Shown here one piece after another: positions 23,811 through 32,288 of a stretch of 64,000 bases of DNA. The DNA comes from Amycolatopsis dendrobii (GTDB taxonomy: Bacteria; Actinomycetota; Actinomycetes; Mycobacteriales; Pseudonocardiaceae), in assembly GCF_014145675.1 (NCBI RefSeq), contig NZ_JACGZW010000001.1:682001-746000 (forward strand), given 5' to 3'. Position 1 is the first letter of the stretch. The number at the start of each line of letters is the position of its first letter. The notes under the pieces were generated by a model. It worked only from the letters and a program-made list of their open reading frames with translations, did no database searches and was not told where the DNA came from. The position numbers were made by a program, and so were the translations under genes.

Positions 23811-24541
23811 GCCCCGCGATCCGAGAGAAAGAACGGGCTGGCGGGCTTGAGGAACATCGTCGCGAACGGCGGGATCATGAAGTCCGGCAACACCATCTCC
23901 CCGGAGATCAGCTGCCGCTTCACCTCAGCGCGGAAACCTTCCAGGCCGCCCGCCGTCTCGTAGATCGCCAGATGCCCCTCGTCGACCGGCTTCACCCCGG
24001 GCAGCGGCTTGACGTCGGAGACCTCGAACCGTTGCGCCCGAAGCATTCCCGGAGCCGACATGATCTGCGGGATGTGCTCCTCGTCGTACCATTTCCCGAA
24101 CGTCGCGTCATCGCCGGTGTGCCGGCTCCACGCGAAGAACAGATGCCGGTCGTCCAGGTTTTCCGCGTCGGCGAAGAGGTCCGAGTGGAACGGCTCGCTG
24201 ACCGGCTTGAGGAACAGCGCCTGGAACGGCTGCACCATGTAGTCGGGCAGCACCATTTCCCCGGAGATCAGCTTCCGCTTGACCTCTTCCCGGAAGCCCT
24301 GCGCGCTTCCGTCCATTTCGTACAGTGCGAGATGCCCGAAATCCAGCGAGCGCACGCCGGGCAGCGGCTTGGTGTCCGCGATGAGGAAGCGCTGCGCGCC
24401 GACCATCCCGGGCGCGTCCATCACCTGCGGGATGTGCTCCTCGTCGTACCATTTCGCGTAGGTCCCGTAGTCGGTGGTGTAAGTGCTCCACGCGAAAAAC
24501 AGGTTGCGGTCCCCGAAAGCCGGGACTGCGGCGGAAACCAT
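23807..24541 (-). CDS. tandem EthD-like (dimeric alpha-beta barrel) protein
   Basis: A 244-residue protein made of two about 115-residue repeats. Each contains LFFAWS, KWYDEEHIPQ, APGM and a KLISGEMVLPD-type segment (residues about 14-105 and 133-225). The repeats are ferredoxin-like EthD/Dabb half barrels, so the fusion may form a complete barrel. A close paralogue is at 35529. EthD-type proteins accompany monooxygenases or act on unstable intermediates; no catalytic residues are obvious beyond the conserved His in EEHIP. It shares one base with the upstream B-subunit stop. Confidence 0.85.
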   Translation of the reverse strand: MVSAAVPAFGDRNLFFAWSTYTTDYGTYAKWYDEEHIPQVMDAPGMVGAQRFLIADTKPLPGVRSLDFGHLALYEMDGSAQGFREEVKRKLISGEMVLPDYMVQPFQALFLKPVSEPFHSDLFADAENLDDRHLFFAWSRHTGDDATFGKWYDEEHIPQIMSAPGMLRAQRFEVSDVKPLPGVKPVDEGHLAIYETAGGLEGFRAEVKRQLISGEMVLPDFMIPPFATMFLKPASPFFLSDRGA

Positions 24542-26502
24542 CAGCTCACTCCTTGTTCGTCCGACCGGCCGGAACGCAGCCGGGTTGTTGCTTCTTCGTC
24601 GACCCGCAGGCCTTCGGGATCGAAGTGCGGGTCGCCGACGACGACCACTCCGTAATCCCGCGCCGCCCCTTCGACGCTCACGTACTCGTCGCGCACATCG
24701 GCGAGCACCTTGGCCGGTTCGCGCTCGAACGGCGAGCCCCATCCCCCGCCGCCGTTCGTCAGGCAGCGCAGGACCGAACCTGCCTCGGTCAGCCACGCCT
24801 TCTGACTCGCGAAGTAGTGGTATACGCCCGTTTCCGGGTCCAGCGCCTTGGTCTCCGGGTCCAGCACGCCGGCCACCGGGGTGCTTCGGGCGTAGACGTC
24901 GCTCGAAACGCCCAGCAGCCCGCCCGGCCCGGAAGTCCCTTCCTCCGGCGGGAAAATCCACATCGCCCCGGTCGGGCCCGGCCGCCCGCCGTCGGCTCCG
25001 ACCCCGCTGGGCTCCTTGGTCCGGAACGGCGACAAGTGCTGGGCGGCGGCGGTCAGCCACAGCGTGTCCTTGAGGTTCGCCGCGCCGCCGCGGTGCTTGC
25101 CCGGCCCGCCGGTGTCGACCGCGTGTTCCTTGCGCAGCATCACGACCGGCGAATCGTGCTCGATCGTCTCGGTCGCGGGATCGAGGTTGTTGAGGTTGTA
25201 CAGCACGGTGTAGCTGTCGCCGTCGCCCTCTTTGGTCGCGCCCCACGGCCCGTGCTCGCCGCCGCACTGGGTCGCGCTCGTCCACGGGGTGCCGTCGTCC
25301 CGTACTCCGCTGGCGTTGTGCGTGTTGGTGGAGCCGTAGTCGCCGCCGATCGCGCGTTCGCCGAGGACCGGGTTCAGCGCGGCGAAGATCGCGGAGATCA
25401 GCGCGCCGGACGGCTCCCAGAACATCATCGGCGCGCCCTCCGGCGGCAACGCGCTCAGCAGCGTTCCCGGCGGCGCGACCAGGTCGACGTTGCGCCAGGT
25501 GCCGGAGGTGAACGGGATCGCCGGGTCGAGCAGCATCGTCAGCGCCACGCCCAGCGCGGTTTTCGCGTCGAGGACACCGCAGTTGATGCAGGTCCGCGCC
25601 TGCGCCGAGGTGCCGGAGAGGTCGGCCTCGATGTCGTGCCCGCGTTTGCGCAGCGTCACGTGCACCCGGTAGTCGACGGTGTCGTCGAGCCCGTCGGCGT
25701 CGATCAGCGCGCTGCCGGAGTAGTCCCCGTCCGGGATGCGGGCGATCGCTTCGCGCATCTGCTCGGCGGACGTGTCGCACGCGTAGGCGAGCGAGCCGAG
25801 GAAGGCGTCGAGGCCGTAGCGCTCGATGTTCTCCCGCACCAGCCGCTCGCCGAGCTGCAACTGCTGGTGCATGCTGTGGAAGTCCGGCAGCAGCAGGCCG
25901 CCCCAGCGGGTGTTGTCGAAGATCAGGCTGAACGTCGACCGCACCGGCTTGTCCTTGGCCCACAGCAGCATCGGCGGCAGCACGAGGCCGTTCTCGTAGA
26001 CGTTGGTCTTGGTCGCGGAGAACCCGCCGGGCACGGTGCCGCCCATGTCCAGCTGGTGCGCGCACATCGTCACGAACGAGACGATCTCGCCGTCCACGAA
26101 CACCGGCCGGGTGAAGAGCACGTCGTTCACGTGCCGGCCGCCGCGGTACGGGTCGTTGCAGATCAGCACGTCGCCCGGGGAAAGGTTCTCCGGACCGAAC
26201 TCCTCGACCGCGTTGCGGGTCGCGTCGGGCATCGTGCCGAGGAACGGCGTCAGGCTGTTGCTGACCACGGCCATCCGGTAGTCCTGGGCCGGTGGGCCGC
26301 TGATCGTGCAGGCGAAGTCGTACCAGTCGCGGATGATCGGCGAGAACGCTTCCCGCAGGAACGCGGTGCTCATGTGCCCCACCGCGTACTTCAGCCGGTT
26401 CACGATCACCGAACCGGTGAACCGGTCGGCGTGGTAGGCCGCCTGGAACTGCTCGTCGGTGCGGTTCCGGATGCGCTCGGACGGAGTGTCAAGGGTAGTC
26501 AT
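24541..26502 (-). CDS. hydantoinase B/oxoprolinase-type carboxylase subunit (operon 1)
   Basis: A 653-residue HyuB-family protein. It has the family segments LREAFSPIIRDW, GDVLICNDPYRGGRHVNDV, the His-rich CAHQLDMGG and a C-terminal NGGGGWGSPFERE. HyuB proteins pair with HyuA in N-methylhydantoinases, 5-oxoprolinases and in acetone/acetophenone carboxylases. It follows hyuA-type 26508 by 5 bases. The adjacent zinc-ribbon gene, acyl-CoA ligase and SDR favour a ketone carboxylase over a hydantoinase, but no substrate can be read from sequence. Confidence 0.9.
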   Translation of the reverse strand: MTTLDTPSERIRNRTDEQFQAAYHADRFTGSVIVNRLKYAVGHMSTAFLREAFSPIIRDWYDFACTISGPPAQDYRMAVVSNSLTPFLGTMPDATRNAVEEFGPENLSPGDVLICNDPYRGGRHVNDVLFTRPVFVDGEIVSFVTMCAHQLDMGGTVPGGFSATKTNVYENGLVLPPMLLWAKDKPVRSTFSLIFDNTRWGGLLLPDFHSMHQQLQLGERLVRENIERYGLDAFLGSLAYACDTSAEQMREAIARIPDGDYSGSALIDADGLDDTVDYRVHVTLRKRGHDIEADLSGTSAQARTCINCGVLDAKTALGVALTMLLDPAIPFTSGTWRNVDLVAPPGTLLSALPPEGAPMMFWEPSGALISAIFAALNPVLGERAIGGDYGSTNTHNASGVRDDGTPWTSATQCGGEHGPWGATKEGDGDSYTVLYNLNNLDPATETIEHDSPVVMLRKEHAVDTGGPGKHRGGAANLKDTLWLTAAAQHLSPFRTKEPSGVGADGGRPGPTGAMWIFPPEEGTSGPGGLLGVSSDVYARSTPVAGVLDPETKALDPETGVYHYFASQKAWLTEAGSVLRCLTNGGGGWGSPFEREPAKVLADVRDEYVSVEGAARDYGVVVVGDPHFDPEGLRVDEEATTRLRSGRSDEQGVS

Positions 26503-26507
26503 GGCGC

Positions 26508-28538
26508 TCACTTCTTCCGGATGACGAGCTCGCCGTAGCGGCCGACGACCAGGTGCTGGCCGGCGCCGACGTGAGTCGTGGACAGTCCTTCGTGGACGAT
26601 CGCCGGGCCGTCGAACTCGTCGCCCGCCCGGAGCGCGGTGCGGTCGTACACCGGCGCTTCCTGGCCTTCGGCCCCTTCGCCCAGGTACCGCAGGATCGTG
26701 GTGCGAACCGGAGCGAGCGGCTCGTCCTCGGCGCGCGCGGGCAGCTGCGGGTACTCGACCTTCGGCGTGTCCAGCACCGCGCGGACCCGGAACGTGACGC
26801 CCTCGACCGGGACCATCTCGAAGCGGTTGCCCGAACGTTCCTGGTAGGTGTCGTGGAACGACACGATCATCGCCGCGACCGCCGACTCGTCGAGGGTCCC
26901 GTCCGGGACGGGCACGAACGGCGTGTCCCAGCTCTGGCCGACCAGGTGCCCGTCGTAGCTGCGCTCGAAAGTCACCGAGGCGTCCGCGCTCAGCCGCTCG
27001 CGAAGCTGCGCCTCCATCTCGGTGAACAGCGTGTCGATCCGCTCCGCGACGTCCGGCGTGAGCACGGTGTAGGCGCTGCGGTTCACGGTGAACACCTGAT
27101 CCGCCGAGAGCAGGCCCAGCGCGGAGAACAAACCCGGGTTCGGCGGCACGACGACCTGCTTGCAGTGCACCGCATCCATGGCCGCGGGCAGCAGCATCGG
27201 CCCGGCGGCGCCGTACGCGATCAGGCTGTAGTCGCGCGGGTCGACGCCGTTTTTGATCGCCACGTTGAACACGCCCTCGGCGATGTTGTGCACCGCCATC
27301 TCGTACGCGTACCGGACGCGCTGGGCGAGGCTGAAGTCCGATTCGAGGTTCTCGAACGCCTGGCGGGCCAGAGCCGGGTCCAGGGCCAGCTCGCCGCCGG
27401 CGAAGGTGCCCGGGTCGATGATGCCGATCAGCAGGCAAGTGTCCGTTGTGGTCGGCTGCGTGCCGCCGCGGCCGTAGCAGGCCGGGCCGGGCGTCGAACC
27501 GGCACTGCCGGGACCCACCTGGATCTCGCCGGTGGCGCCGATCGTCACCAGGCTCCCGCCCCCGGCCCCGATCGCGCTGACGTCGTTCGCCAACGCGTTC
27601 ACGACGAGGTCGTGCTCCAGTTCGAAGGTCGTGTCCACGAACGGCTCGCCGCCGGTGACGACGCTGATGTCGCACGACGTGCCGCCGACGTCCGCGCACA
27701 GCAGCTGCGATTCCCCGATCAGCGAGCCGAAATGCGCGCTGGCGACGGTGCCCGCCGCCGGTCCGGAGAACACGATGCGGAACGGCTGTTCCATCGCCCG
27801 GTGCGACGGCACCAGGGTCGCCGCGCAGTCGGCGAAGTTCAGCTGCCCGGTGAACCCGAGTTCGGCCAGGCCCTTCTCCAGCCGCGCGGTGTAGTCGGCA
27901 TAAATCAGCTTCATCAGCGCGTCGACCATCGTCGTCGAGGCCCGCGCGTACTCCTTTGCCAGCGGCGACACTTCGCTCGACAGCGAGCACGGCACGTCGC
28001 CGAGCACCTCGCGGACCAGTTCGCGCAGGCGGAGTTCGTGCGCCGGGTTCACGTAAGCGTTGATCAGGCAGATGGCCACCCCGGCCACGCCGCACTTGCG
28101 CAGCACCTCGAGTTCGGCCCGCGCCTGCGCTTCGTCCAATTCGAACAGGACATCGCCCGAAGCGGTGAGCCGTTCCCGGATTCCCCGGCGCAGGTACCGC
28201 GGCACCAGCGGCCGTGCGGCGTCGCCGAAGCTTCGCCGCCAGCCCGGGTCCAAAATGGCCTCCGCGGGCCGCCACACCCGGCCCATGTCCAGGATGTCGC
28301 GATGCCCCTCGGTGGCGAGAAACCCGATCTTCGGCACGTCGCGGGTGATCACCGCGTTCAGCCCGTGCGTGCTGGCGTGGTTGAACACCGGGGCGCCCGC
28401 GACGCCGAGCAGCGCGGCGCCCTCGAGCACCGGACGGGTCACGTCGGTGTAGTCGGTGGAGACCTTCGCGGTGCGGATTTCCCCGTCTTGCAGGGCGACC
28501 ACGTCGGTGAAGGTGCCGCCCACGTCGACTGCGATCAT
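26508..28538 (-). CDS. hydantoinase A/oxoprolinase-type carboxylase subunit (operon 1)
   Basis: A 676-residue HyuA-family protein of the actin/hexokinase-like ATPase fold. It has the N-terminal phosphate motif AVDVGGTFTDVV (residues 3-14), the second phosphate loop CADVGGTSCDISVV near residue 272, and PACYGRGGTQPTTTD near 355. HyuA subunits couple ATP hydrolysis to ring opening or to carboxylation. It lies between the zinc-ribbon gene and the B subunit with gaps of 15 and 5 bases, so all three are co-expressed. Confidence 0.9.
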   Translation of the reverse strand: MIAVDVGGTFTDVVALQDGEIRTAKVSTDYTDVTRPVLEGAALLGVAGAPVFNHASTHGLNAVITRDVPKIGFLATEGHRDILDMGRVWRPAEAILDPGWRRSFGDAARPLVPRYLRRGIRERLTASGDVLFELDEAQARAELEVLRKCGVAGVAICLINAYVNPAHELRLRELVREVLGDVPCSLSSEVSPLAKEYARASTTMVDALMKLIYADYTARLEKGLAELGFTGQLNFADCAATLVPSHRAMEQPFRIVFSGPAAGTVASAHFGSLIGESQLLCADVGGTSCDISVVTGGEPFVDTTFELEHDLVVNALANDVSAIGAGGGSLVTIGATGEIQVGPGSAGSTPGPACYGRGGTQPTTTDTCLLIGIIDPGTFAGGELALDPALARQAFENLESDFSLAQRVRYAYEMAVHNIAEGVFNVAIKNGVDPRDYSLIAYGAAGPMLLPAAMDAVHCKQVVVPPNPGLFSALGLLSADQVFTVNRSAYTVLTPDVAERIDTLFTEMEAQLRERLSADASVTFERSYDGHLVGQSWDTPFVPVPDGTLDESAVAAMIVSFHDTYQERSGNRFEMVPVEGVTFRVRAVLDTPKVEYPQLPARAEDEPLAPVRTTILRYLGEGAEGQEAPVYDRTALRAGDEFDGPAIVHEGLSTTHVGAGQHLVVGRYGELVIRKK

Positions 28539-28553
28539 CGTTGATCCTTTTCG

Positions 28554-28763
28554 CTACAGGAGGTCGGAGAGCAGCTGGACCGGCCCGAGGCGCGGGCCGC
28601 GGTCCCGGCTGGCTGAGAACAGGCACGCCTGGCACTTCACGACGTCGAACCAGCCGCCCTCGGAATTCACCGGATAGCGGGACAATTCGGCGGCGCCGCA
28701 GCGCGGGCAGTTTCCCTCGACAGGTTCCCGCTCGAGGGAGGGCGGGGTCGGTTCCTGGCTCAT
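28554..28763 (-). CDS. small zinc-ribbon protein heading carboxylase operon 1
   Basis: A 69-residue protein with NCPRCGA and KCQACLF pairs (residues about 18-47), a four-Cys zinc ribbon. It is first in the operon before the A subunit. A homologue occurs in operon 2 at 37845. Acetone and acetophenone carboxylases include small zinc-containing accessory subunits, so this is a candidate third subunit; I do not see enough similarity to name it. Confidence 0.8.
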   Translation of the reverse strand: MSQEPTPPSLEREPVEGNCPRCGAAELSRYPVNSEGGWFDVVKCQACLFSASRDRGPRLGPVQLLSDLL

Positions 28764-28917
28764 CTCGGCACAACTCCGTCGTTGGCTGATCCGGCCGGCG
28801 CTGGTGCGCCGCCGCTCCTCGAACGGTAAGCCGGACGAGACCGGGGCAACAGCCGCTCACCGCACGGTCGAGTCCGCAAAACGAAGGACAGCGAACGTGC
28901 CGGGGCCCGAAATGGTC

Positions 28918-28958
28918 ACGGGCGGTGCGGCAGCCTCTTCGGCCGTCGCACCGCCCGT
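28918..28958 (-). terminator. hairpin terminator
   Basis: Arms ACGGGCGGTGCG (28918-28929) and its complement (28947-28958) around a 17-nt loop that itself can pair partly. It is just after the stop of the minus-strand 88-residue gene. Confidence 0.75.
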
Positions 28959-28969
28959 TGCTCTTTGTT

Positions 28970-29236
28970 TCAGGCCGCCTCGCCGACAACGCCCAACACC
29001 GCGGCGCCGGCCGGGGTGAGGCGCGCGCGCACCCGCTTGCCGAGTTCCGCAGGTCCGGTTTGGACGATCAGGCCCCGGCGGGCGAGCGCGTGCGCGGCGT
29101 ACTGGTCGCAGCAAGGCACGCCGTCGATGAACATGTCCGGCTCGCTGCTGCAGGTGATCTCGGCCCGCCCGGCCGCCACGACCCGGAGGAGGGCCAGCGC
29201 CCGGCTGCTCAGTTCGGAATCCGTTCGAGGCGCCAT
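28970..29236 (-). CDS. small hypothetical protein, winged-helix-like
   Basis: An 88-residue protein that I cannot name. LSSRALALLRVVAAG and HALARRGLIVQTG with RARLTPAGAAVL resemble the helices and wing of a small winged-helix domain. Two Cys pairs are spread (CSS, CC). CACCTCCTGA before the start gives a TCAGGAGGTG Shine-Dalgarno. An AT-only palindrome 18 bases upstream suggests tight regulation. Possible small regulator; uncertain. Confidence 0.65.
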   Translation of the reverse strand: MAPRTDSELSSRALALLRVVAAGRAEITCSSEPDMFIDGVPCCDQYAAHALARRGLIVQTGPAELGKRVRARLTPAGAAVLGVVGEAA

Positions 29237-29254
29237 CGCGCACCTCCTGAGGTA

Positions 29255-29273
29255 GATAATATTTTATATTATC
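29255..29273 (-). promoter_or_regulatory. perfect AT-rich palindrome upstream of small gene
   Basis: GATAATAT-TTT-ATATTATC is a perfect 19-base inverted repeat made almost only of A and T, in the promoter position of the 88-residue gene. Similar AT-rich strings occur at 32231-32247 and 33748-33760 in front of other genes of the cluster. Confidence 0.6.
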
Positions 29274-29333
29274 CTTCGGTGGTGCAGGAAGTCAAGGCTC
29301 AGCGGCCCCGCAGCGCGAGCGAGACCGACAAAT

Positions 29334-29388
29334 GTCCGTGAGGGGAACCTTGAGGGAATCAGATTTCCTCAAGGTTCCCCTCACGGAC
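29334..29388. repeat. long perfect hairpin; same family as 10868-10924
   Basis: Perfect 22-bp arms (29334-29355 and 29367-29388) with an 11-nt loop. Core GGAACCTTGAGG and complement match the design of the hairpin at 10868. It follows the aldehyde dehydrogenase gene on the minus strand and faces the 88-residue gene's promoter, so it can act as a terminator as well. Confidence 0.8.
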
Positions 29389-29412
29389 GACAAGCCCCGC
29401 GAACCGGCGGTG

Positions 29413-30771
29413 CTACGCGCGGAAGATCGTCTTGTATTCCAGGTACGCGTCCACGCTCTGCGGCCCGAGTTCCCGGCCGATCCCGCTGTTCTTCACCCCG
29501 CCGAACGGTGTCTCGATCGGCAGCGTGGACGTGTTCACCCCGACGCTTCCGGTCACGATCCGGCGAGCCACCTCGGTCGCGCGCTCGCGGTCCGGGGAGA
29601 ACACTCCCCCGCCGAGGCCGTACTCCGAGTCGTTCGCGATGGCCACCGCTTCGTCCACCGTGCGGTACGGCATCACGGTGAGCACCGGGCCGAAGATCTC
29701 CTCGCGGGCGATGCGCATGTCGTTCGTGACCCCGCGGAAGATCGTCGGCGCCACGTAGTACCCGCGGTCGAACGGGCGGCCGCCGCCGAGCACCATCTCG
29801 GCGCCCTCTGCCTTGCCGAGTTCGATGTAGGACTCCACCCGCTCCCGCTGCGTCGCGTTCACCAGCGGGCCGAAGAACACCGCCGGGTCGAGCGGATCCC
29901 CTTGCGGGATCCCGGCCATCGTGTCCGCGAGCAGGTCAACGACCTCGTCGTAGCGCGATGCCGGAGCCAGCACCCGGGTCAGTGCCCGGCAGGTCTGCCC
30001 GGTGTTCGGCGAGCAGGCCGAAAGCACCAGCGGCCGGAACGCGTCGAGGTCGACGTCGTCGAGCAGGATGCCCGCCGATTTGCCGCCCAGCTCCAGCGTG
30101 ACGTGCTTCAACTGCTTCGCGCACTCGGCGGCGATCGCCTTGCCCGCCACGGTCGAACCGGTGAACGCCACCTTGTGCACGCCAGGGTGCGCGACCAGCG
30201 CCGCGCCGGTCTCGCGTCCGCCGGTCACGATGTTCACGACACCCTCGGGGATTCCGGCCGCGGCAACGATTTCCGCGAAGACGAACGCGTCCAGCGAGGT
30301 CTCCGGCGCCGGTTTGATCACCGCGGTGCAGCCCGCCGCCAGAGCCGGGCCCAGCTTCCACGCGATGAGCGGCTGCGGGCCGTTCCACGGGGTGATGGCG
30401 CCGACCACGCCGACCGGTTCCCGCAGCACGATCGCGTCGCCGCTGGCCGTCTCGACGTGTTGCTCGACCGAGAGTTTCTCCGCCAGTGAAGCGAAGTACC
30501 GGTAGCAGACCGGCACCTGGCTCTGCATCGCGCGGGTGATGCTGATCGGAGTGCCGTTCTGCCGGGTGACCAGTTCCGAGATCTCGTCGGACCGCTTCTC
30601 GAATTCGTCGGCCAGAGCGCGCAAGTACCCGGCGCGCGTGGCTGGCGACAGAGCCGACCACGGGCCGAGGGCCGCATTGGCGGCGGACACGGCGGCATCG
30701 ACGGCCGCCGCGTCGCTGTCCACAATGGACCCGATCACTTCCTCGGTGGCCGGGTTGACGACGTCGATCAC
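29413..30771 (-). CDS. aldehyde dehydrogenase family protein
   Basis: A 452-residue NAD(P)-dependent aldehyde dehydrogenase. Cofactor turn FTGSTVAGKAIA near residue 197, catalytic Glu in LELGGKSAGILLDD near 222 and Cys in NTGQTCRALTR near 256. It starts MIDVVNPATEE, with the usual N-terminal extension shortened. Its ATG overlaps the stop of the MmgE/PrpD gene by four bases, so the two form an operon ended by the 29334 hairpin. Confidence 0.9.
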   Translation of the reverse strand: MIDVVNPATEEVIGSIVDSDAAAVDAAVSAANAALGPWSALSPATRAGYLRALADEFEKRSDEISELVTRQNGTPISITRAMQSQVPVCYRYFASLAEKLSVEQHVETASGDAIVLREPVGVVGAITPWNGPQPLIAWKLGPALAAGCTAVIKPAPETSLDAFVFAEIVAAAGIPEGVVNIVTGGRETGAALVAHPGVHKVAFTGSTVAGKAIAAECAKQLKHVTLELGGKSAGILLDDVDLDAFRPLVLSACSPNTGQTCRALTRVLAPASRYDEVVDLLADTMAGIPQGDPLDPAVFFGPLVNATQRERVESYIELGKAEGAEMVLGGGRPFDRGYYVAPTIFRGVTNDMRIAREEIFGPVLTVMPYRTVDEAVAIANDSEYGLGGGVFSPDRERATEVARRIVTGSVGVNTSTLPIETPFGGVKNSGIGRELGPQSVDAYLEYKTIFRA

Positions 30772-32183
30772 GCCGCACCTCCGACCTGGTTCAGCAGCGC
30801 CGAGACGTCCTCGACATTCTGCAGATCGAAGACTGCCTGGACGATCGCATCCGGGTCGGCCACGACGCCCTCGACATTGTGCCGGAACTTCGCGACGAGT
30901 TCGTCGTCAGTCAGATACGTGGCCGGGTCGGGCGACGGGCTGCCCTTCGGGTAGGCCCGCTCGCCGCGGTAGGTGGTGCCGCGAGCCTCGACCTCGACCA
31001 GCGAACGGCGAGCGGCCGGGTTGTTCTTGAGCGCCTCCGTGTAGTCCGGGTGCGCCTTGAACTCGGCCTTCTTCGTCAGGTCGAGCACCGACGGGTCCAG
31101 CACCGCTTCCGGGGTCTGCCAGTCCTTGCCCGGCGGGATCCGGTGCGCGGCGAGGGCCAGGCCGTGCGTCATGCTGAACTGGGCGTCGCGCGGGTTGCGG
31201 ATGGTTTCGTTCACCCACACCGGCTGCATGACGAAGCTCTCGCCGTACGCGGTGATCGCGTCGATCTCGTCCGGGCGGAGGTCGTTTGTTTCGACGATCT
31301 CGGTCAGCGCGTCGAACAGCGCGTGCATGACCCGGCAATGCGGATACGGCTTGAAGGACTGGAACGGCGTGAACGTCCACTCCGCGCCGAGGCCCGCGGT
31401 GATCGGCGCGGGTTCCCAGCGGGAGGTGCCGATGAAGCGCGGGAAGCCGTACTCGCGGTCGTCGAGCAGCTGCCGGTCGCCGGTGTGGCCGCGTTCGGCG
31501 AGGTTGGCGGCGGTGACCGCGGACAGCGCCATTCCTCCGGCGAGCTGGTATTTGATCGTTGTCGACGGGGCATGCATCATCCACGCGCGCTGGGTGTTGG
31601 TCGGCACGGTGGAGCCCATGATGCCGAGCGCGTCGGCCAGGGTTTCGCCGTCGAGGCCCTTCACGACGCCGACCGCGGCCGCGGCGCCGAAAAGCGTGCT
31701 GCTGTAACCGATGATGTCGGGGATGGTGACGACACCGTCCTTGATGTCGCGCAGGTAGTCGGTCGCGTTCCCGATCCGATACGACATTTCGTGCGCCACC
31801 GCGATCGCTTCGAGCAGCTTCGTGCCGGACACGCGCAGCGATTCCGCGGTGGCCAGCGCACCGGGCAGCACGTAGGGCGTGACGTGGCCGGGCGGGAGAA
31901 CGGCGTCCTGGTCGAGCGCGTTGATCAGTTCGGCGTTGGCGAACGCGGCGGCGGGGACCGAAGTCTTGGTGCCGGTGCCGAGGATCGACGCCTGGCCGGC
32001 TGAGCCGCCGAGGTAGCGCGCGTAGTCGACGCCGCGCTGCGCTCCTTCGTCGCCGAGGGACGCCACCGCGCAGCCCAGCGAGTCGAGCAGGATGCGCTGG
32101 GATTCCCGGATCACCTCGTCGGGGAGTTCCCGGGCGTCCGCGCCCGCGGCGAATGCCGCGAGCTGGTCGATGATCGTCGCCAT
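30768..32183 (-). CDS. MmgE/PrpD family protein
   Basis: A 471-residue protein of the 2-methylcitrate dehydratase (PrpD) / cis-aconitate decarboxylase family. Family segments ILLDSLGCAVASLG (residues 31-44), NAELINALDQDAVLPPGHV near 108 and FKPYPHCRVMHALFDAL near 282 are present. Its substrate is not predictable. It is first in a two-gene operon with an aldehyde dehydrogenase, next to the regulator at 32289. The upstream gap contains an AT-rich element. Confidence 0.85.
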   Translation of the reverse strand: MATIIDQLAAFAAGADARELPDEVIRESQRILLDSLGCAVASLGDEGAQRGVDYARYLGGSAGQASILGTGTKTSVPAAAFANAELINALDQDAVLPPGHVTPYVLPGALATAESLRVSGTKLLEAIAVAHEMSYRIGNATDYLRDIKDGVVTIPDIIGYSSTLFGAAAAVGVVKGLDGETLADALGIMGSTVPTNTQRAWMMHAPSTTIKYQLAGGMALSAVTAANLAERGHTGDRQLLDDREYGFPRFIGTSRWEPAPITAGLGAEWTFTPFQSFKPYPHCRVMHALFDALTEIVETNDLRPDEIDAITAYGESFVMQPVWVNETIRNPRDAQFSMTHGLALAAHRIPPGKDWQTPEAVLDPSVLDLTKKAEFKAHPDYTEALKNNPAARRSLVEVEARGTTYRGERAYPKGSPSPDPATYLTDDELVAKFRHNVEGVVADPDAIVQAVFDLQNVEDVSALLNQVGGAA

Positions 32184-32230
32184 GCCTGCTCCTCGTTGAT
32201 GTCAGGTCGGCCCGCCGCACCGCAGACCAC

Positions 32231-32247
32231 ATTAAATATATAATATC
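32231..32247 (-). promoter_or_regulatory. AT-rich element upstream of MmgE/PrpD gene
   Basis: ATTAAATATATAATATC is an isolated A/T run in the 105-base gap between the regulator and the MmgE/PrpD operon. Read on the minus strand it gives GATATTATATATTTAAT, which resembles the 29255 palindrome. It may hold the promoter and an operator. Confidence 0.4.
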
Positions 32248-32288
32248 TAGCCGAGAACTCGCGTCAAGCAGGCGGGAAACCGCCGGAA

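Noticed and set aside
24541..28989. 1482-residue open frame on the minus strand
   Set aside because: Only its C-terminal 653 residues are a protein family (HyuB). The rest is Arg-rich shadow of the A subunit gene.
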